Of a stretch of DNA of 53,035 nucleotides, positions 32,505-44,177 are shown in pieces. The notes under the pieces were generated by a model. The model made no database searches and was not told the DNA's origin. It saw only the letters and a program-made list of their open reading frames with translations. Numbering within the stretch: the first letter of the stretch is position 1; every line of letters starts with the position of its first letter. The DNA comes from Gamarada debralockiae. Taxonomy: Eukaryota > Ascomycota > Leotiomycetes > Helotiales > Hyphodiscaceae. The DNA lies in assembly GCA_002803225.1 (NCBI GenBank), contig NXFV01000655.1, positions 1 through 53,035 of the forward strand. The letters run 5' to 3'. A program made the translations under genes and the position numbers.

Positions 32505-33071
32505 CAGTCAAACCTCTATATATCGGATCAAAAAATCAGGTGGTTTGGATCCGTTATATTGAGGATGAGGATTCCAATAAAACGAGGTATGCCGTACAGG
32601 ATTTTCAGGCCAAACTGCAGTAAAACCTGGTTATAACGAACACGAAAAATCTGTATGGGCGAGGGCCCAAAAATTCGTTATATCCGGAGATCGTTATATA
32701 GAATCCCTGTCTTCATACAAATTATCCCTGTAAAGCTTTCGTCTCGTACGTTATATCGAGGGATTTGTTAGCGTTTGTTATATCCAGATTCGTTATAGGC
32801 AGGTTCTACTGTACTGCTTTGCCAAGAAATTTTAACTTTTGCCTGAATATCTAGGCCAAATATAGCCAATGTATCCTTATTTTTAGGCCTTCCCACCTAT
32901 TTTGCTTACCTCTTTATATCGGAACACACCAAAAAAATACAAAAATCATACCGATATACCGATATAGAAGGGAATCCGATATACTCACCTAAATTTCACA
33001 GTAATCGAAGCTCCCGGCCAATAAAACGGGGAATCCGATAAAGAGCGTACCGATATATAGAAGTTTGACTG
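32505..33071. mobile_element. pogo/Fot1-like MITE, 567 bp, TA target duplication
   Basis: The ends are inverted copies of about 22 bp with one mismatch: CAGTCAAACCTCTATATATC at 32505 and the complement of the same sequence ending at 33071. Both sides are flanked by TA (32503-32504 and 33072-33073), the target duplication of the Tc1/mariner/pogo superfamily. The interior has no transposase and is rich in GTTATA and CCGATAT words. The terminal CAGT and TA duplication point to mobilisation by a pogo-type transposase elsewhere in the genome. Confidence 0.85.
32618..32811. mobile_element. second pogo-like MITE nested in the first
   Basis: CAGTAAAACCTGGTTATAAC at 32618 and the complement of CAGTAGAACCTGCCTATAAC ending at 32811 form imperfect inverted termini (three differences in 23). 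The interior repeats GTTATA and CGTTATAT motifs. The right flank has TA but the left flank reads CTG, so the duplication is degraded or the boundary is off. It sits inside the 567-bp element, implying a later insertion or a composite origin. Confidence 0.6.
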
Positions 33072-33540
33072 TATTGGCGAGATTAAGCGAAAGCCGCACT
33101 GCCTTGTTTGGCCCACAGTACGTTCTGGCACCGCTGTCCGAAATTGTAACTTAGATCCATCTAGAACATTCAACAAGTTGAATTTACGATGGTCGAGACG
33201 CCCGTCAACGTTCATCCGTATAAGCAATTTAGAGTCAAGACTCGGGTTTCCATGCGGACAGCTGCCATCGCTGCCACTACCAGCAGATCAAGCTTCCTTA
33301 AGAATGTGTTTGTTCTGGTGTATCATTTTCGAAATATAGGAATATCACTATATTTTCAAATATGGTGATATTTTATCGATATGGCCATATATGTATAGTA
33401 ATTTCGATTCGATCTAGGCCTCATCAGGATAGTTATATCGATAGGAAATAGCTATATTTAGTCTTTTTTTTTTTTTGAGGTTATTTGCAAATATCAGTGC
33501 CAGCACCAAGTGCCTAAAATAATAAAAACTCTAACATCTC
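33072..33540. other. AT-rich non-coding DNA with inverted repeats
   Basis: Bases 33325-33460 are AT-rich and contain hairpin-forming words (AATATCAC..TGGTGATATT near 33340-33375), followed by a run of about 14 T near 33463. This may be another degraded small transposon, but no termini could be fixed. Confidence 0.4.
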
Positions 33541-34040
33541 TCCCAAAAAGTAGTCCTAAGGTAATAATCTAATATACAAAGAGTCTTTGTCTTCTTTGCC
33601 TTCTTCGTCTTTCTTGTTGCTCTCCCACTGCGCGTTACTGGCCCTGAATCTCCTTCTCCGTCACATTTACTTCAACCTCTTCTAACTCTACTTCAGGCTT
33701 AGCAACTGCCTTTCTTTTGCCCTTTCCCTTCTTGGATACAGCTGGATCAGCCTCCTATCCCTGTCTCCTCTGTGATTTACTGGGATTTGGAGCGGCCTCG
33801 CCCTTGCCTTTGCCTTTTTGGGTAGTAGGTAACGAAGAAGACTTGTCAGAAGTAGAGGAGGAGAATGAACGCTTATCCGCAGCTCTTCTAGAAGGGCCAG
33901 CAGCTAAACTAGCTGCCTCGCTAAGTAACTGGTCCTCCACCTATTGCGCAAAAGCTTCATTATCATCATCCGCCGCAGGGGTCACAAGATTCGCACGTTG
34001 CTTTGCAACTCTTCCTGCCTTTTGAAGTGCAGAGATAGTT
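33541..34040 (-). pseudogene. possible transposase C-terminal tail, decayed
   Basis: The minus strand reads as Ala/Lys- and Ser-rich low-complexity segments typical of the tail of fungal pogo/CENP-B-type DDE transposases: ISALQKAGRVAKQRANLV, then a TAG, VEDQLLSEAASLAAGPSRRA, then GKGKGEAAPNPSKSQ, an acidic VELEEVEVNVTEKE and a basic end with repeated Lys. Frame changes and stops interrupt it. No catalytic triad lies nearby, so the assignment rests on composition only. Confidence 0.4.
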
Positions 34041-34904
34041 GCTTAACCCCCATTTATCTTTCTTATTGCGTCCTTGCAGTTAGCGGTTTAAATAGAGGGG
34101 AAGGCAGAGATCTAGTAACTATTATCAAAAGTTAAGGGGTTAGCACATGACATCAGCTGGCTTGCTTGGTGAGTCACTTTAAGCTTTTCCCATCGTTTGT
34201 AGGCCTGAAGTCTTAATAATTTTAGCATGTGGAGCGCTGAGTAACCATGCCTTACGCTCATCAAAGCTCCTCTATCACGTCTGCCGAAACTCTCCAACAT
34301 TTCAAGTCTCATCACTCTTTTTCTATTTACTAGATCTACTAGTGGAGGATAGGTAATAGAGTCGGCTTTAGCGGTCTGGTGGCCCGAAACCCATCCTCTC
34401 AATGTTCGCTCAAAATTTTTCGTAACCCCTTTCACCTGCCCCGAGACGCTTGCTGGCAAAAAGAAGCAGACCCGGTACACACTTAAGCATGTTTAGTTAC
34501 AAGTACCTAAGCCCCTAACATTTGAAGACCTCTTCAAACATGCAAACTTCAGATTGCTCAAAAGATTCTTCTGGAAGAGCTCAAAGAACCCCCACAAAAA
34601 GTAGTGGAAGTTCTATCTGATACTAACTCAACCAAATCCGCAAATATAACCATCTTTTTTATCCATGGCTACAAGTCCAGCTTGAAGACGAATAGCCAAG
34701 GGTCCCGGATGTCAATTATCAGACCACCAATTTGATATAGTTATACCCGACATAAACCTCCGAGATCTTGCATGCCTTATCTCAAATCTTGACATTAAGG
34801 GATGGGGAATTTAAGCCACTTGCTCTAAGACGCCGGGCTTGGTTGGATCGCGAACTTGTGGCTAGATCTGAGAACACAGACATAGCACAAGACTTCAAAC
34901 GCGG
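34041..34904. other. no recognised gene
   Basis: The minus frame 34480-34112 is open for 122 codons with a protein-like composition, but no family is recognised. The remaining sequence to 34904 has no supportable frame and may be the decayed 5' part of the HET relic. Confidence 0.35.
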
Positions 34905-36330
34905 TTGCTTATTCTCGAAGTAAGATCTACTCGCACAATCTTTAATTGTGATTCCAGAGGTTTACATTTGTGCGTTCAGCAACTGACGGAAGCAAACTTA
35001 TACCGTAGGGATTCCATCCACCATGTCGTTTGTCAATACCTGCAGTTTTATGTGGTCCAAAATAAAGACTGTCAACCAATAGTCACAGTCCCGTATGGAA
35101 CGACTGCTGTCGCCGAGACGACCCTAAGCGCATTAGCTCAAGCTGCAGAAGACGGATGCGAGCCTTGTGGTATTGTTTCAGAAGGGCTTTCCCAAGTATT
35201 TGCAATTCATTGAAGTGAGAGATGAACCCGAGCCGGCCTCAATTTGTCGAACTTAGCCGAAGCTGTGGGTATTCCCCCTGGGAGATTGACTTAGGGGCTT
35301 CTAGCGAACCTGACCAATGCCGTTTGGTAGAGACACACGGCCAATGGGGCCAATATGTCACACTTTCGCATTGCTGGGGGATGAAAGCATTCGCAACCAG
35401 AACAAGCGAGAACTTAAAGGATCGTGCAAGGCGAATCGACATTGACGTTCTCCCCGAGTCTTTCAAAGATACAATCTCAGTGACTCGGAAATTGGGCATC
35501 TAATACGTTTGGATTGACTCGCTGTGTATCGTTTCAGATGATAAGTAGGATTAGGAGCAAGAGTCTGTTAGGATGACCCAGGTATATGGCAATTCCAAAC
35601 TCACCATTGCAGCTGCGGCTGCTCCGGACGATCATTTGTGCTGTTGTACATCGGAGCCGGATGGTGGCCTAAAACGTACGCAATATCTACGACAACGAAG
35701 AGTACAACGATAAATGTGGGTTTCTGATCTCCGCTAGAGCAATATGCACTTGGTGACGCGACCACTTTCTTATGACCCAGGGACCCAATCTCCGAAAGAG
35801 CCTGGGCATATCAAGAGCGTCTATTATCTTGCCGAGTTTTCTATTTCGCCTCAGGGGAGCTTCTCTGAGAATGTCGCTCCCATCAAAAATGCGGATGTTC
35901 CAGATAGGGTGCTAAAATAAAGGACCATGAAGGTGCCATGGAGACGAAGTTGGCTTTTGAGAAGGCAATTTTATTAGAAGCTTCTCGCCGTTGTCTCTTT
36001 GTTCGTTGTGGATAAAAAACGGTAATACATTACGCGCAACGGTGGGTAACAGTTGAGAGTGACATATTGACCGCATTTCAGGGATCGCTCATGGTCTTGT
36101 AACCCCAAACAACTATCTTGCAGGAATACGGAAAGACAACTTGGCAAGAGGTTGCGTTGGTATGCATCTCTCCGCTTGAGGACCTGCTGATACAGAGCCC
36201 CGACTTGGTCTTGGGCATCACTCCCGGAAGGTGGACGACTCACAATACATTTGCCAAGCGTGGGACTGGTGGGAACCTGATGACATACTTCTGGATGCTC
36301 AATGCGAGCTGGCTACGGTTAGCCCTTACG
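34905..36330 (+). pseudogene. HET-domain pseudogene with RIP-like nonsense codons
   Basis: Landmarks of a HET protein of the YVTLSHCWG class run in order on the plus strand: GQYVTLSHCWGMKAF (35349), IDIDVLPESFKDTISVTRKL (35438), YVWIDSLCIVSDD (35506), VRMTQVYGNSKLTIAAAAA (35568), ISERAWAYQERLLSCRVF (about 35789), ASGELL with TGA then ECRSHQKC, LAGIRKDNLARG (36117), and YRAPTWSWASLPEGG (36190). A TAA separates RKLGI from YVWID. The expected Trp in the acidic stretch after SDDK is TAG, and the expected Trp after SGELL is TGA. These are G-to-A type changes, as RIP would leave. The N-terminus (34905-35221) is too degraded to align. It is non-functional. Confidence 0.8.
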
Positions 36331-37669
36331 GCAGAATGTCTTCTGTATATCTCGCCTTGGAGTTCAGAAGGTTAGAGCGGTTATGGCAATAGTGATAGTA
36401 CACAGTAGTGACGTTAGACTGATGAGCTTATAGTCTGGAACTTCTCCATTGATTGTCCAGGTAAGTTGTTGAATGATGAAGATAGTGATGAAGCTCTCCC
36501 AGTCTCTTTTTACCATGTCGCAATAGCGCAGTGATTACATAGGCAATTCCTGACATGGAGGTTCCCGACGCCGCTGCACTTGATACACGGAGTCAAGACG
36601 AAGATTGGCTCCTACTCGTTGATATCGGTCCAATTTAAAGCATTTGAAATGGAGAACAGGAGCTGAAATTGGTACCCAGACATACATGTAGTGACCTCTG
36701 AGAGCTGGCTTGATTGCATCCTTTTGGCCGTTTCCAAATTGCAACCTTGTGTTGGTTACTCTAGGATTTATGCCGCAAGGTGGATACAACGCGATATGAA
36801 TGGATCGGCTGGGTCTCTGTGCCAGTTAAGGATGCCCAGCATCAGAACCTGTCCATGGAGGAGGAAAAGACCTCGAGAACTGTTTGAACAAAGGGGAACC
36901 ATCTTCATGGCAGTCTGCCCCGCTAAAGGCCCTTCACGGTTCGCGATGGACCGCGGAGCTCCCCAAGGTTCGAGAGTTTGATAGCCAGTGAACATAGAGA
37001 CATGAATTTTAGAGTAGTGATGTCCTCGACTTCAATGATTTGAAAAGTGAAGAGGATGTTGGGGTCCTGGGGAGGGTGGCGTTGTAGGCCATGTGCGGGA
37101 GAAAATTATCGATCCAAATTCGTTCATTTGACAGGTGTTAGAAGAATTTAAAAAGGAAGCCTGAACGTGAGTAAAACCGTCCACGATATTGGACTTGATC
37201 TGATTTGGGGCCTCTGCGGTGAAAAATATGTCGTAGAGCCAGGATTGGAGCTCTTACATCAGCACTTGCTCCATTCCGCCGCCATCTCTCCACTTAAGTT
37301 CCGCTCCTGCATCCGCTAGAGGCTTTGGTCTCATTGGTCCAGTGGTTTTATGTAAAACCAAGTCGCCCACTTGAAACTCCTTTCCCAGATAAACTATTCA
37401 GAAATAACAATTTCTTCACCCTGAACGGAGCTTTTCCTCGAAGCGACTGAGGAATAGACACCAAAAGGCCCGCGCAACAGTCTATAATTGGCCGGATGTA
37501 GATGAGACTTGGAACGAGCACTCGTTCGTAGACTAAGCGTTGACTTCCACTTTCCTATAAATAAGTAGTTTACAGGAAGCTTCCTCCTTCTCTTCTAATG
37601 CTTTCAGCTGTTCATTAAGCCGTTGAACTCTCATCGCCTCGGATATCTTCCGCCTCTCCCGCATATACA
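36331..37669. other. no supportable gene
   Basis: Frames on both strands between 36535 and 36995 are open but unrecognised, and they could include the decayed C-terminus of the HET relic. The CT-rich stretch 37560-37665 is the likely promoter and leader of the DUF1295 gene. Confidence 0.4.
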
Positions 37670-38512
37670 ATGACATCAAAGGTCACCCCACAGAATTTGC
37701 AAAATCCGATGGACTTTTTCCCCTTCAGAGGCCAGTACGGCGGGAGCGCTATGGGCGCAACGCTCTTCGTAGCCGTCCGCGCTTTCGTACCAGCAGTATT
37801 CTACGCCCTTCTCGCACCCCCAACATCGCCATACTCCATCTTCTTTAAATATCCGTCTCTCTACCCAAGCCACCCGCTTCCAAACAACAGCCTGTTGATC
37901 CCGTTCATCCCCGACTCGGCGTTACAGCCGCTCTCGACCTCCCTCGGCCTCCCACCATATTCAACACTCATCTTCCTTGGTGCGACCCTTCCCTCATTCT
38001 TATTCACAGCATATAACTTCCTCTGGCGCCGCGAAACATTTCCCTTGACCGGCCAGGGCGGCTCCTTCCAAATCACGACCCAAGTAAACTTGATCGATAT
38101 CATGCACGCCTTCCTATTCGTGTACACAGCATCCCGGAACCCAACGTGGTCGCCGACGATCTTCGCATTCACCCCTATCCCATTCATCGTTGGCTTGGCG
38201 CTGCATGCCACGGCCGACCATAGCAAATATCTTTTCCGACAGGACAAGAAGAACAAAGACAAGGTGCTGAGAAGTGGCGTTTGGGGATTCGTGAGACACC
38301 CGAACTTTTTGGGGTTCACGATTTGGAGGGTTGCGTTTGCAACGGCGGCTGGTGGGTGGGGGTTTGGCTTGTTGCTTTTGGTGGGTTTCGGATATTTGTT
38401 TGCCAACACTTCGTTTCCGATTTTGGAGGGATATATGGCGAGGAGCTATAGAAAGGAGTGGGATGTTACGACTGAGAAGGTGAAGTGGAAGATGATTCCA
38501 GGAATTTGGTAG
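37670..38512 (+). CDS. DUF1295 integral-membrane reductase-like protein
   Basis: This is an intact single-exon gene of 280 aa of the DUF1295/steroid 5-alpha-reductase-like family. It is expected to sit in the ER or another internal membrane and to reduce a lipid substrate with NADPH; the substrate is unknown. Hydrophobic helices are visible near residues 27-47 (MGATLFVAVRAFVPAVFYAL), 103-118, 140-153, 165-180 and 221-245. The C-terminal signature SGVWGFVRHPNFLGFTIWR (near 202-220) is the family's cofactor-site motif (R-H-P-N). The end (SYRKEWDVTTEKVKWKMIPGIW) is typical. The start is the first ATG, following a pyrimidine-rich leader. Confidence 0.88.
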   Translation: MTSKVTPQNLQNPMDFFPFRGQYGGSAMGATLFVAVRAFVPAVFYALLAPPTSPYSIFFKYPSLYPSHPLPNNSLLIPFIPDSALQPLSTSLGLPPYSTLIFLGATLPSFLFTAYNFLWRRETFPLTGQGGSFQITTQVNLIDIMHAFLFVYTASRNPTWSPTIFAFTPIPFIVGLALHATADHSKYLFRQDKKNKDKVLRSGVWGFVRHPNFLGFTIWRVAFATAAGGWGFGLLLLVGFGYLFANTSFPILEGYMARSYRKEWDVTTEKVKWKMIPGIW

Positions 38513-39269
38513 ACAAAACGTTCGCCAGCTTCAGCGGTAGGGAGAGGGGAAATGTGTGGATGTGACTGCACCTTGGGGAAGGGAGCCAGTTTGCTTGACA
38601 TCATTCAGCTACTGAGTGAATCTAGTAGATAATAAGTCTTACATTGCTTCCAACCTCTCAAACCGCTGGACGTGGTTCGCCGGGCACATCAAGATCTGTC
38701 AAGTATCTCTAACGACCCCTCTCCTCCCACCCTTTCTCTCGCCACTGATTTAGAGTCAAGAGAAAGAAGTCTACCAGTCTACTCAATGAATTGTCATGCG
38801 AAATGATCGTGAAAACTTCTTCATTTCCATCAAATGGGGCTACGTTGTGAAGCTTTTTTGACATTTCTTGGCTGTCGTGGTTGAGTCCTCCTGGTGCCGA
38901 AGTGTAAAACGCTTGACTCGACTCCGAAGTGGATGAATAGACTCGTATAAAGATGTGAGGCAGGGTGATGGGTTGAGGGCTTGTTAGCTAATTATGGAAT
39001 GATCAAGACTATCTGGAAGAGGTGTATATTCTGTCGGACGCAGCTCACAGGCGTGATAACAGGCCGATGAAGATAAAGGTGTCCGCATTTTCGCCGTTTC
39101 CAATTGAAGTCCTGGGAATCGCGCTCATGTGACCAATCGCATTACCCGGAGTTGTCCAAAAGGTAAAAGCTCCTATCTCCAAACCAGACTACAGCCCTAA
39201 ATGACCGGATTTGTAACTGGTCGGTGTTGAAATCAACCTCGTGAAGTGAGCGGCCTTCAAGTGCACTTT
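38513..39269. other. intergenic
   Basis: The sequence is non-coding on both strands as far as I can see. It carries the 3' flank of the DUF1295 gene and the decayed 5' region of the esterase relic. Confidence 0.4.
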
Positions 39270-39862
39270 CCAATATCAGAGATGACGGATTGGTGGGGTA
39301 TCCTGGAAGCGCCACTCTAGCTTGCGGCTCCGGTCTCTCGACTCAAATCGCAGCTTTCGCTCCGTATCTGGTGCATTCTATGCTTGGTTTCCCCATCACC
39401 AACGATTTCCGTTATGCCTTTTTCCGAAGAAGAAATACTGACGATGAACGGTGCCAGGCTCCTCAGAAGGCAACTGCGCTTCCCAAACAATCACCATCCC
39501 CCTTGCTCACCCGGCCGCAACCCTTTGCCAATCCTAGAATTCCGTGAAAGTGCAGATAAGACGATCCCGTACTCAGGTGGACCGAGAAGAGGGGAATGTC
39601 TGTACGATCCCGCATTGCGTCAGGGAATGGGGTAAGCGGGAGGGTTATGGGTTGACGAATAAGACGATACAGTTGTATGGTGAGGTGCAGGAAGTATGAG
39701 TATGCTGTTGGGAGTGTGGATTTTGGTATTGTGCCGCATTACTTGACGGATGGTTCGGGACATGATTGGCCGAGTACGGAGCCAAATGATGATTATCCTG
39801 ATGGGACGTCCTATGATGCTACTCCTGTTATTATGGATTTCTTCAATAGGTGGACGTTGTGA
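39270..39862 (+). pseudogene. feruloyl esterase / PHB-depolymerase-like relic
   Basis: The plus strand holds the C-terminal half of a secreted alpha/beta-hydrolase of the fungal feruloyl-esterase/LpqC type. Pieces are LACGSGLSTQIAAFAP (39309), VSGAFYAWF in a second frame (39374), ADKTIPYSGGPRRGECL (39552), then in another frame IPHCVREWGKREGYGLTNKT, and in a third YEYAVGSVDFGIVPHYLTDG (39697) and GHDWPSTEPNDDYPDG, ending in VIMDFFNRWTL at 39862. At least three frameshifts are needed. The His in GHDWPS is the expected catalytic His. The nucleophile-elbow Ser region is not recognisable. When alive, such enzymes release phenolic acids from plant cell walls. Confidence 0.75.
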
Positions 39863-40101
39863 GGATAGGAGTGAGGGGGGAGAGGATGTAGCCTACAAGT
39901 CCGTCTCGAATGAACTCTTGATTCGATTCAAGACAAGCCCACGAAGAACATCACAAATTGTGACTCAAGCCACATAAAAGACAAAACGGAAGTGGTATTT
40001 GTATCGCCGTATGCGCTGTGAAAGACTCCATCCTGATCATGCCGAACACCGCTAATCTACAAACTCGTCCCACAATACATGTATGCAATCGTACCGACGC
40101 C

Positions 40102-43100
40102 CTACTCTGAGGGAGGACTCGCACTCGTTCTCACGTCATTCTTCTTCTTCTCCACAACACCCTTCAAAACCTTCAGCTTCTCCTCCGTAACACGAATAGC
40201 AGTGTCCAGCTCCCGCTCCTCCATCCTCTCATCTCTCAACTTATCCTCCAAATTCTTCCTCTCGCCCGGGTTCTTGCTCGCCTCTCTGAGTCGTTCCATA
40301 CCCACCCGCTCCTCAAGCCAGTCCCAAAGCTCACTTTCTTCTCTGCGCCAAATCTCTTCGTATGCGGCGATCCGCTCTGGTGTGCCGAAGAATCCCACAT
40401 CTCTGTTGCTACCACCCTTGCCTGAAAATCCAAAGCGGAACCAACTCGCGACCAAAAGGCCGACCAGTAAGCCATAAAGGATGTTTCCGGTGAGTACTGG
40501 CTTCAAGATATCCACAATCGGACCAAAAATGCCCCGCAACGGCTCGAACAATCCCCAATTTTCGGCTGCGGGCTTGGAATCGGATGCACCATCTGTAGCT
40601 CGGTTGATGCTTTTCGATTCTCGTCCTTTGCGACCCTTCTTCTTGCCCTTGCCTGAGCTAACAGGAACAGCATTACCACGTCGTGACGAAACAGCGGCTT
40701 TGAGAGAAGCGACTATGTCTTTGGCGTATTGGACCTGACCATCATTGGCTCCTTTCTCGATCGGACCTGTTATGAATTAGCATATGAAGAAACCACGAAG
40801 ATCTGAGCGTACCCTTCAGCCAACTTTTGCCCGTCCACTCAATGGCACAATTAATCTGAATTCTGGTCCCATTACCCTCAGCCCATGTAAGACAATACTT
40901 TGTTTTTGTGCTGAAGACATTCCCGCTTGGTACGTCAGGAGTTTGCGTCGAGATGGTGACCGAAACGGCTTTCTCAAGATCCAACGCATCCAGAGTCTCC
41001 GTGGAAAGACATTTAGTCTGTTTGGGGCCAATGGAACCATTGAGAGGCTTGATATACGAGTACGATCGAGTTTTGTTGTCCAGTGACAAAGCCTTCTTGT
41101 CGTCCATGGTTAGTTCGAGGCATTTTTGTTCAACAGTAAGCCAATTTCGCAACCATGTTACTGATGCTGGACCGAACATAAGACTGTAAACCTTGCCCAG
41201 AGGAGCTGGAATAATTTCGTCCGCGATGACTTTGCTGTAGTGGGCCTCCTGATCGGAACATTCAGTAGCGGCATGCGTGGCAGGGCCGGGGAAATCGCCG
41301 GGTGGAGTGGTAGGACCGTCCTCTTTGCTCTTCTCTGAGGGACTGCCATTTGTGACAACGGCAGCGGAGGGCTTTCGGCTGACCGTCTTCTCTCCCACAT
41401 CACTGCCAGCAACACTTCCATCGGCTTGCGTGAAACTCATTCCATCCTCGTCCTCTTCATCCTCGTCATAAATCTCGTCGCCTTCTTCGCCTTCGCTATC
41501 GGATTCGGATCCACTCTGGCTGGCAGGGACGGCTTCTCCGTCATATTTCTCGGTCTTGTCACCTCCACCGGTCTCCTCGATGCTCACTCCATTCAGAGAG
41601 CTTCGTAGACTGGGATGGCCGAGCTTCCAGATACCAACGATGAGGTCGTAGGTAGAGTCTCGACTGGTGAAGCTTGCAAAGATATTTTTGGCATGCAATG
41701 TCGAGATCATGAGTCCATTCTTGAACACCAAAGCAGTACTTCGTTTCTCCACCGAGACAATCTCGTCAAAGCTCATGACCAAAGTTGTAACCCAGCCAAA
41801 AATATTGCTGCTGAAGCAAAGATGGCCCTCAGAAACGTAAAGTCTGCCATGGGCAAGAATCTCTCTCTGTAAAGCACAACTGTAATCTTCAATCAAGTAA
41901 TCATCATCCGGCACACTTCTAAAGAGTTGGTGGAAATCGCGATTTCGCTTCTTGCTTGCAACAGCGAATCCCGTAATCTTCGGCGTGTTCCCTTTGTTAC
42001 TAGGATGAGCCACGGAGGCGTTTGCCGCAGCAATCGCTGCTCCAATAGTTGTGCCAGTGGTTGCCGCAGAACTGCCTCTTTTTCTGCGTTTTCCCATTGC
42101 ACTTCGTATGCTTCCACTCCTTTGTATGCCGGGTTTTCCTTCAAAGACACTGCCATTGGGAGGAGTTTGCTCGCCGCCTCTTGCAGGTTCGTATATCGAT
42201 CGTGGCCGCACAATGGTTTGAACATCTTCGACCTCTGTTGTTGGTGCAACATCGAGATTATCTCCGACAATGGTAGTACCAGCCGTAGAGTAGTCTTCGT
42301 TCATAGATTCGGACCGTCCCCTTGCATCATCGGAAAACTTCGAGACTGTTGGAGTGTTCGTACCACTGCTATTTTCGGAGATACCGAGATGGCTTAAGCT
42401 GAGATCCCCCATCCCTAGTGTCTTCACTGCAGGCTCCTTCTGTTCAGATTGATCCTCAGGGTCGTGTTTCTCTCCCAATGTCTCGACTTCGGGGCTTTCA
42501 GGTTCTTGGACTTCTTGTGTGCTACTCTTATTCCGTGCTCCACCCTGCGCTACCGACGTGTTGGCAATGCTGTTGCTCAGCGTACTCGCAGCGTTTTGTG
42601 CAGCAGAGAAAACGCTCGAAAAGAAGCCGCCTTGGTTTGGATTTGGAGTCGTAGAACCGTTCTCTAGAGTCGGTGTTAGGGGTGCAGATGTGATGTTCGA
42701 TAGTTTGCTGGGCCCCAACGTTGTGGTTCCTGAGCGTACTCTGCGATGAGATATCATGTTACCTGAGGCAGACGTCACGACATTGGGATTTGTAGTGACT
42801 GGATCGGACGAACCCCGCTCTCGATTGGATGGAAAGTGAGAAGCGCTGGCGTCTGTGGGTGTCGGAGGAGTGTTCACAATGATCGGTGCAATATCTCCTG
42901 GTGGAGGTGTTGAGGGCGCTGAACTTGTATTGATGGGTTGGATTTTCGCAGTTCGTGGTCGTTCGGGGGAAGAGGTTGATGGATCTGTTTGTGGGAACTG
43001 CCGCTCTGGAAAAGTCGCCCCAGTTCTCGAAACCACGTTTCCACGTCGATTGTCTGCTGATGTTGTCCTCTCTTGCGATGACAGGTTAACCCCGCCTCCC

Positions 43101-44177
43101 CCTACCTGCCGCTCGGGACTCGTATTCGCGCTGGACCCCCGTCGGGTCAAGGCGTTCTTTAATCGGCCCACTGGAGATGGTGATCGCTTTTGTGATATTT
43201 CGGGAGGAGCTCTCAATGTATTGGGAACGAGCGTGGGTGCTGATTCTGTGGCAGCCAGATTGCCCGTAGTTATATGGAAAGTCGCAGCTCGAGGAGTGGG
43301 TGAACCGTCCAATTGAGCTTCCGACTGTGTGGCCTCTGGTAGTGTTGTAGATTGGTGGAGAGAAGAGGTGGTAAGATATGCAATATGCGATTGATGAGTG
43401 GTCAATGGAGGCGGAGTCTCCTGGGGTCTGCACACGACACTCGAATTAGAATAAACGGGAACACGTAACTGTCTAGATCGCGGACAAAGCTCTCCGCAGT
43501 TAATGCAAAGCGCAAGTTCGTCGCATAAATGAGCAAATGGGTATCAAAAATGAGTGTAGATTAGAAACAAGCATGGACCTTGACAAAGAAAGAGTTGCTG
43601 TTCAGAATTTTGGCGCTGGTGTTGACGATAGAATGAAGCCTGCGATGGGACGTTCCGATCCTCGCTTCAGCTGTGGCTGATCCTCCAGTCCCCATGTCTG
43701 ACAAGAGACAACGAAAATTTTGATGTGACAGCATAGGGATGATAAAAGAAAGGCTCTGACTTACGATTCTGTATCCGAATCAGATGTGATCAAACTGCTG
43801 CCATCTCTTGATCGGTTACGATTATCCTCAAAGCTGCTCCTATCATTCTCCAGTGTCCCACGTTCTGCAACACTCCGTCCTCGAGCTGCCTCTTCGCTGG
43901 CGCGCTGCTCATCTTCTTTCTCCTGCTTTTTGCGTCGTCGCTTGGATGCAAGACCCTTTGGCACGAGCTTCTTGAGGCCATTGGAGTCGCCATGCTCATC
44001 TGTATCCTTTATCTTATCGATTGCACTTTCCACGGACCCTTGAATGCTGAGATGGTTTTCGCTTTCGGTACTTTTGAGTGAATTCGAGGCGGAGTCTCTG
44101 TTCTTTTTATCCTTGCGCGTCTTGGACCAGATGTGGGCGAGCCCATTCCTCGAGGGCGACTCTGATCTCTCAGCCAT
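40102..44177 (-). CDS. LAM/Ysp2-type sterol-transfer protein (GRAM-VASt-TM)
   Basis: This protein is predicted to be ER-anchored at membrane contact sites and to carry sterol between ER and plasma membrane. Minus-strand exons are 44177-43765, 43427-40813 and 40766-40102 (introns of 337 and 46 nt, donors GTAAGT and GTACGC), giving 1230 aa; both joins keep frame. The N-terminal 630 residues are Ser/Thr/Pro-rich and probably disordered. A GRAM domain lies near 633-745 (FHQLFRSVPDDDYLIEDYSC to HAKNIFASFTSRDSTYDLIV). An acidic linker follows (DEIYDEDEEDEDG). A VASt/START-like lipid-binding domain is near 863-1015 (DQEAHYSKVIADEIIPAPLG, FGPASVTWLRNWL, SWLKG). One membrane helix near 1100-1120 (LYGLLVGLLVASWFRFGF) and a charged coiled-coil tail end the protein. 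ATG 44177 was chosen because the longer frame lacks an upstream ATG. It diverges from the MIT/coiled-coil gene. Confidence 0.9.

Noticed and set aside
36535..36995. Possible separate gene after the HET relic
   Set aside because: Frames on both strands are similarly open and none shows a family motif; they may be the unalignable end of the HET relic.
41893..42397. Overlapping ORFs on both strands inside the LAM-type gene (for example 41927-42397 plus)
   Set aside because: They lie opposite or out of frame to a well-supported long exon with GRAM and VASt domains and have no motifs of their own.
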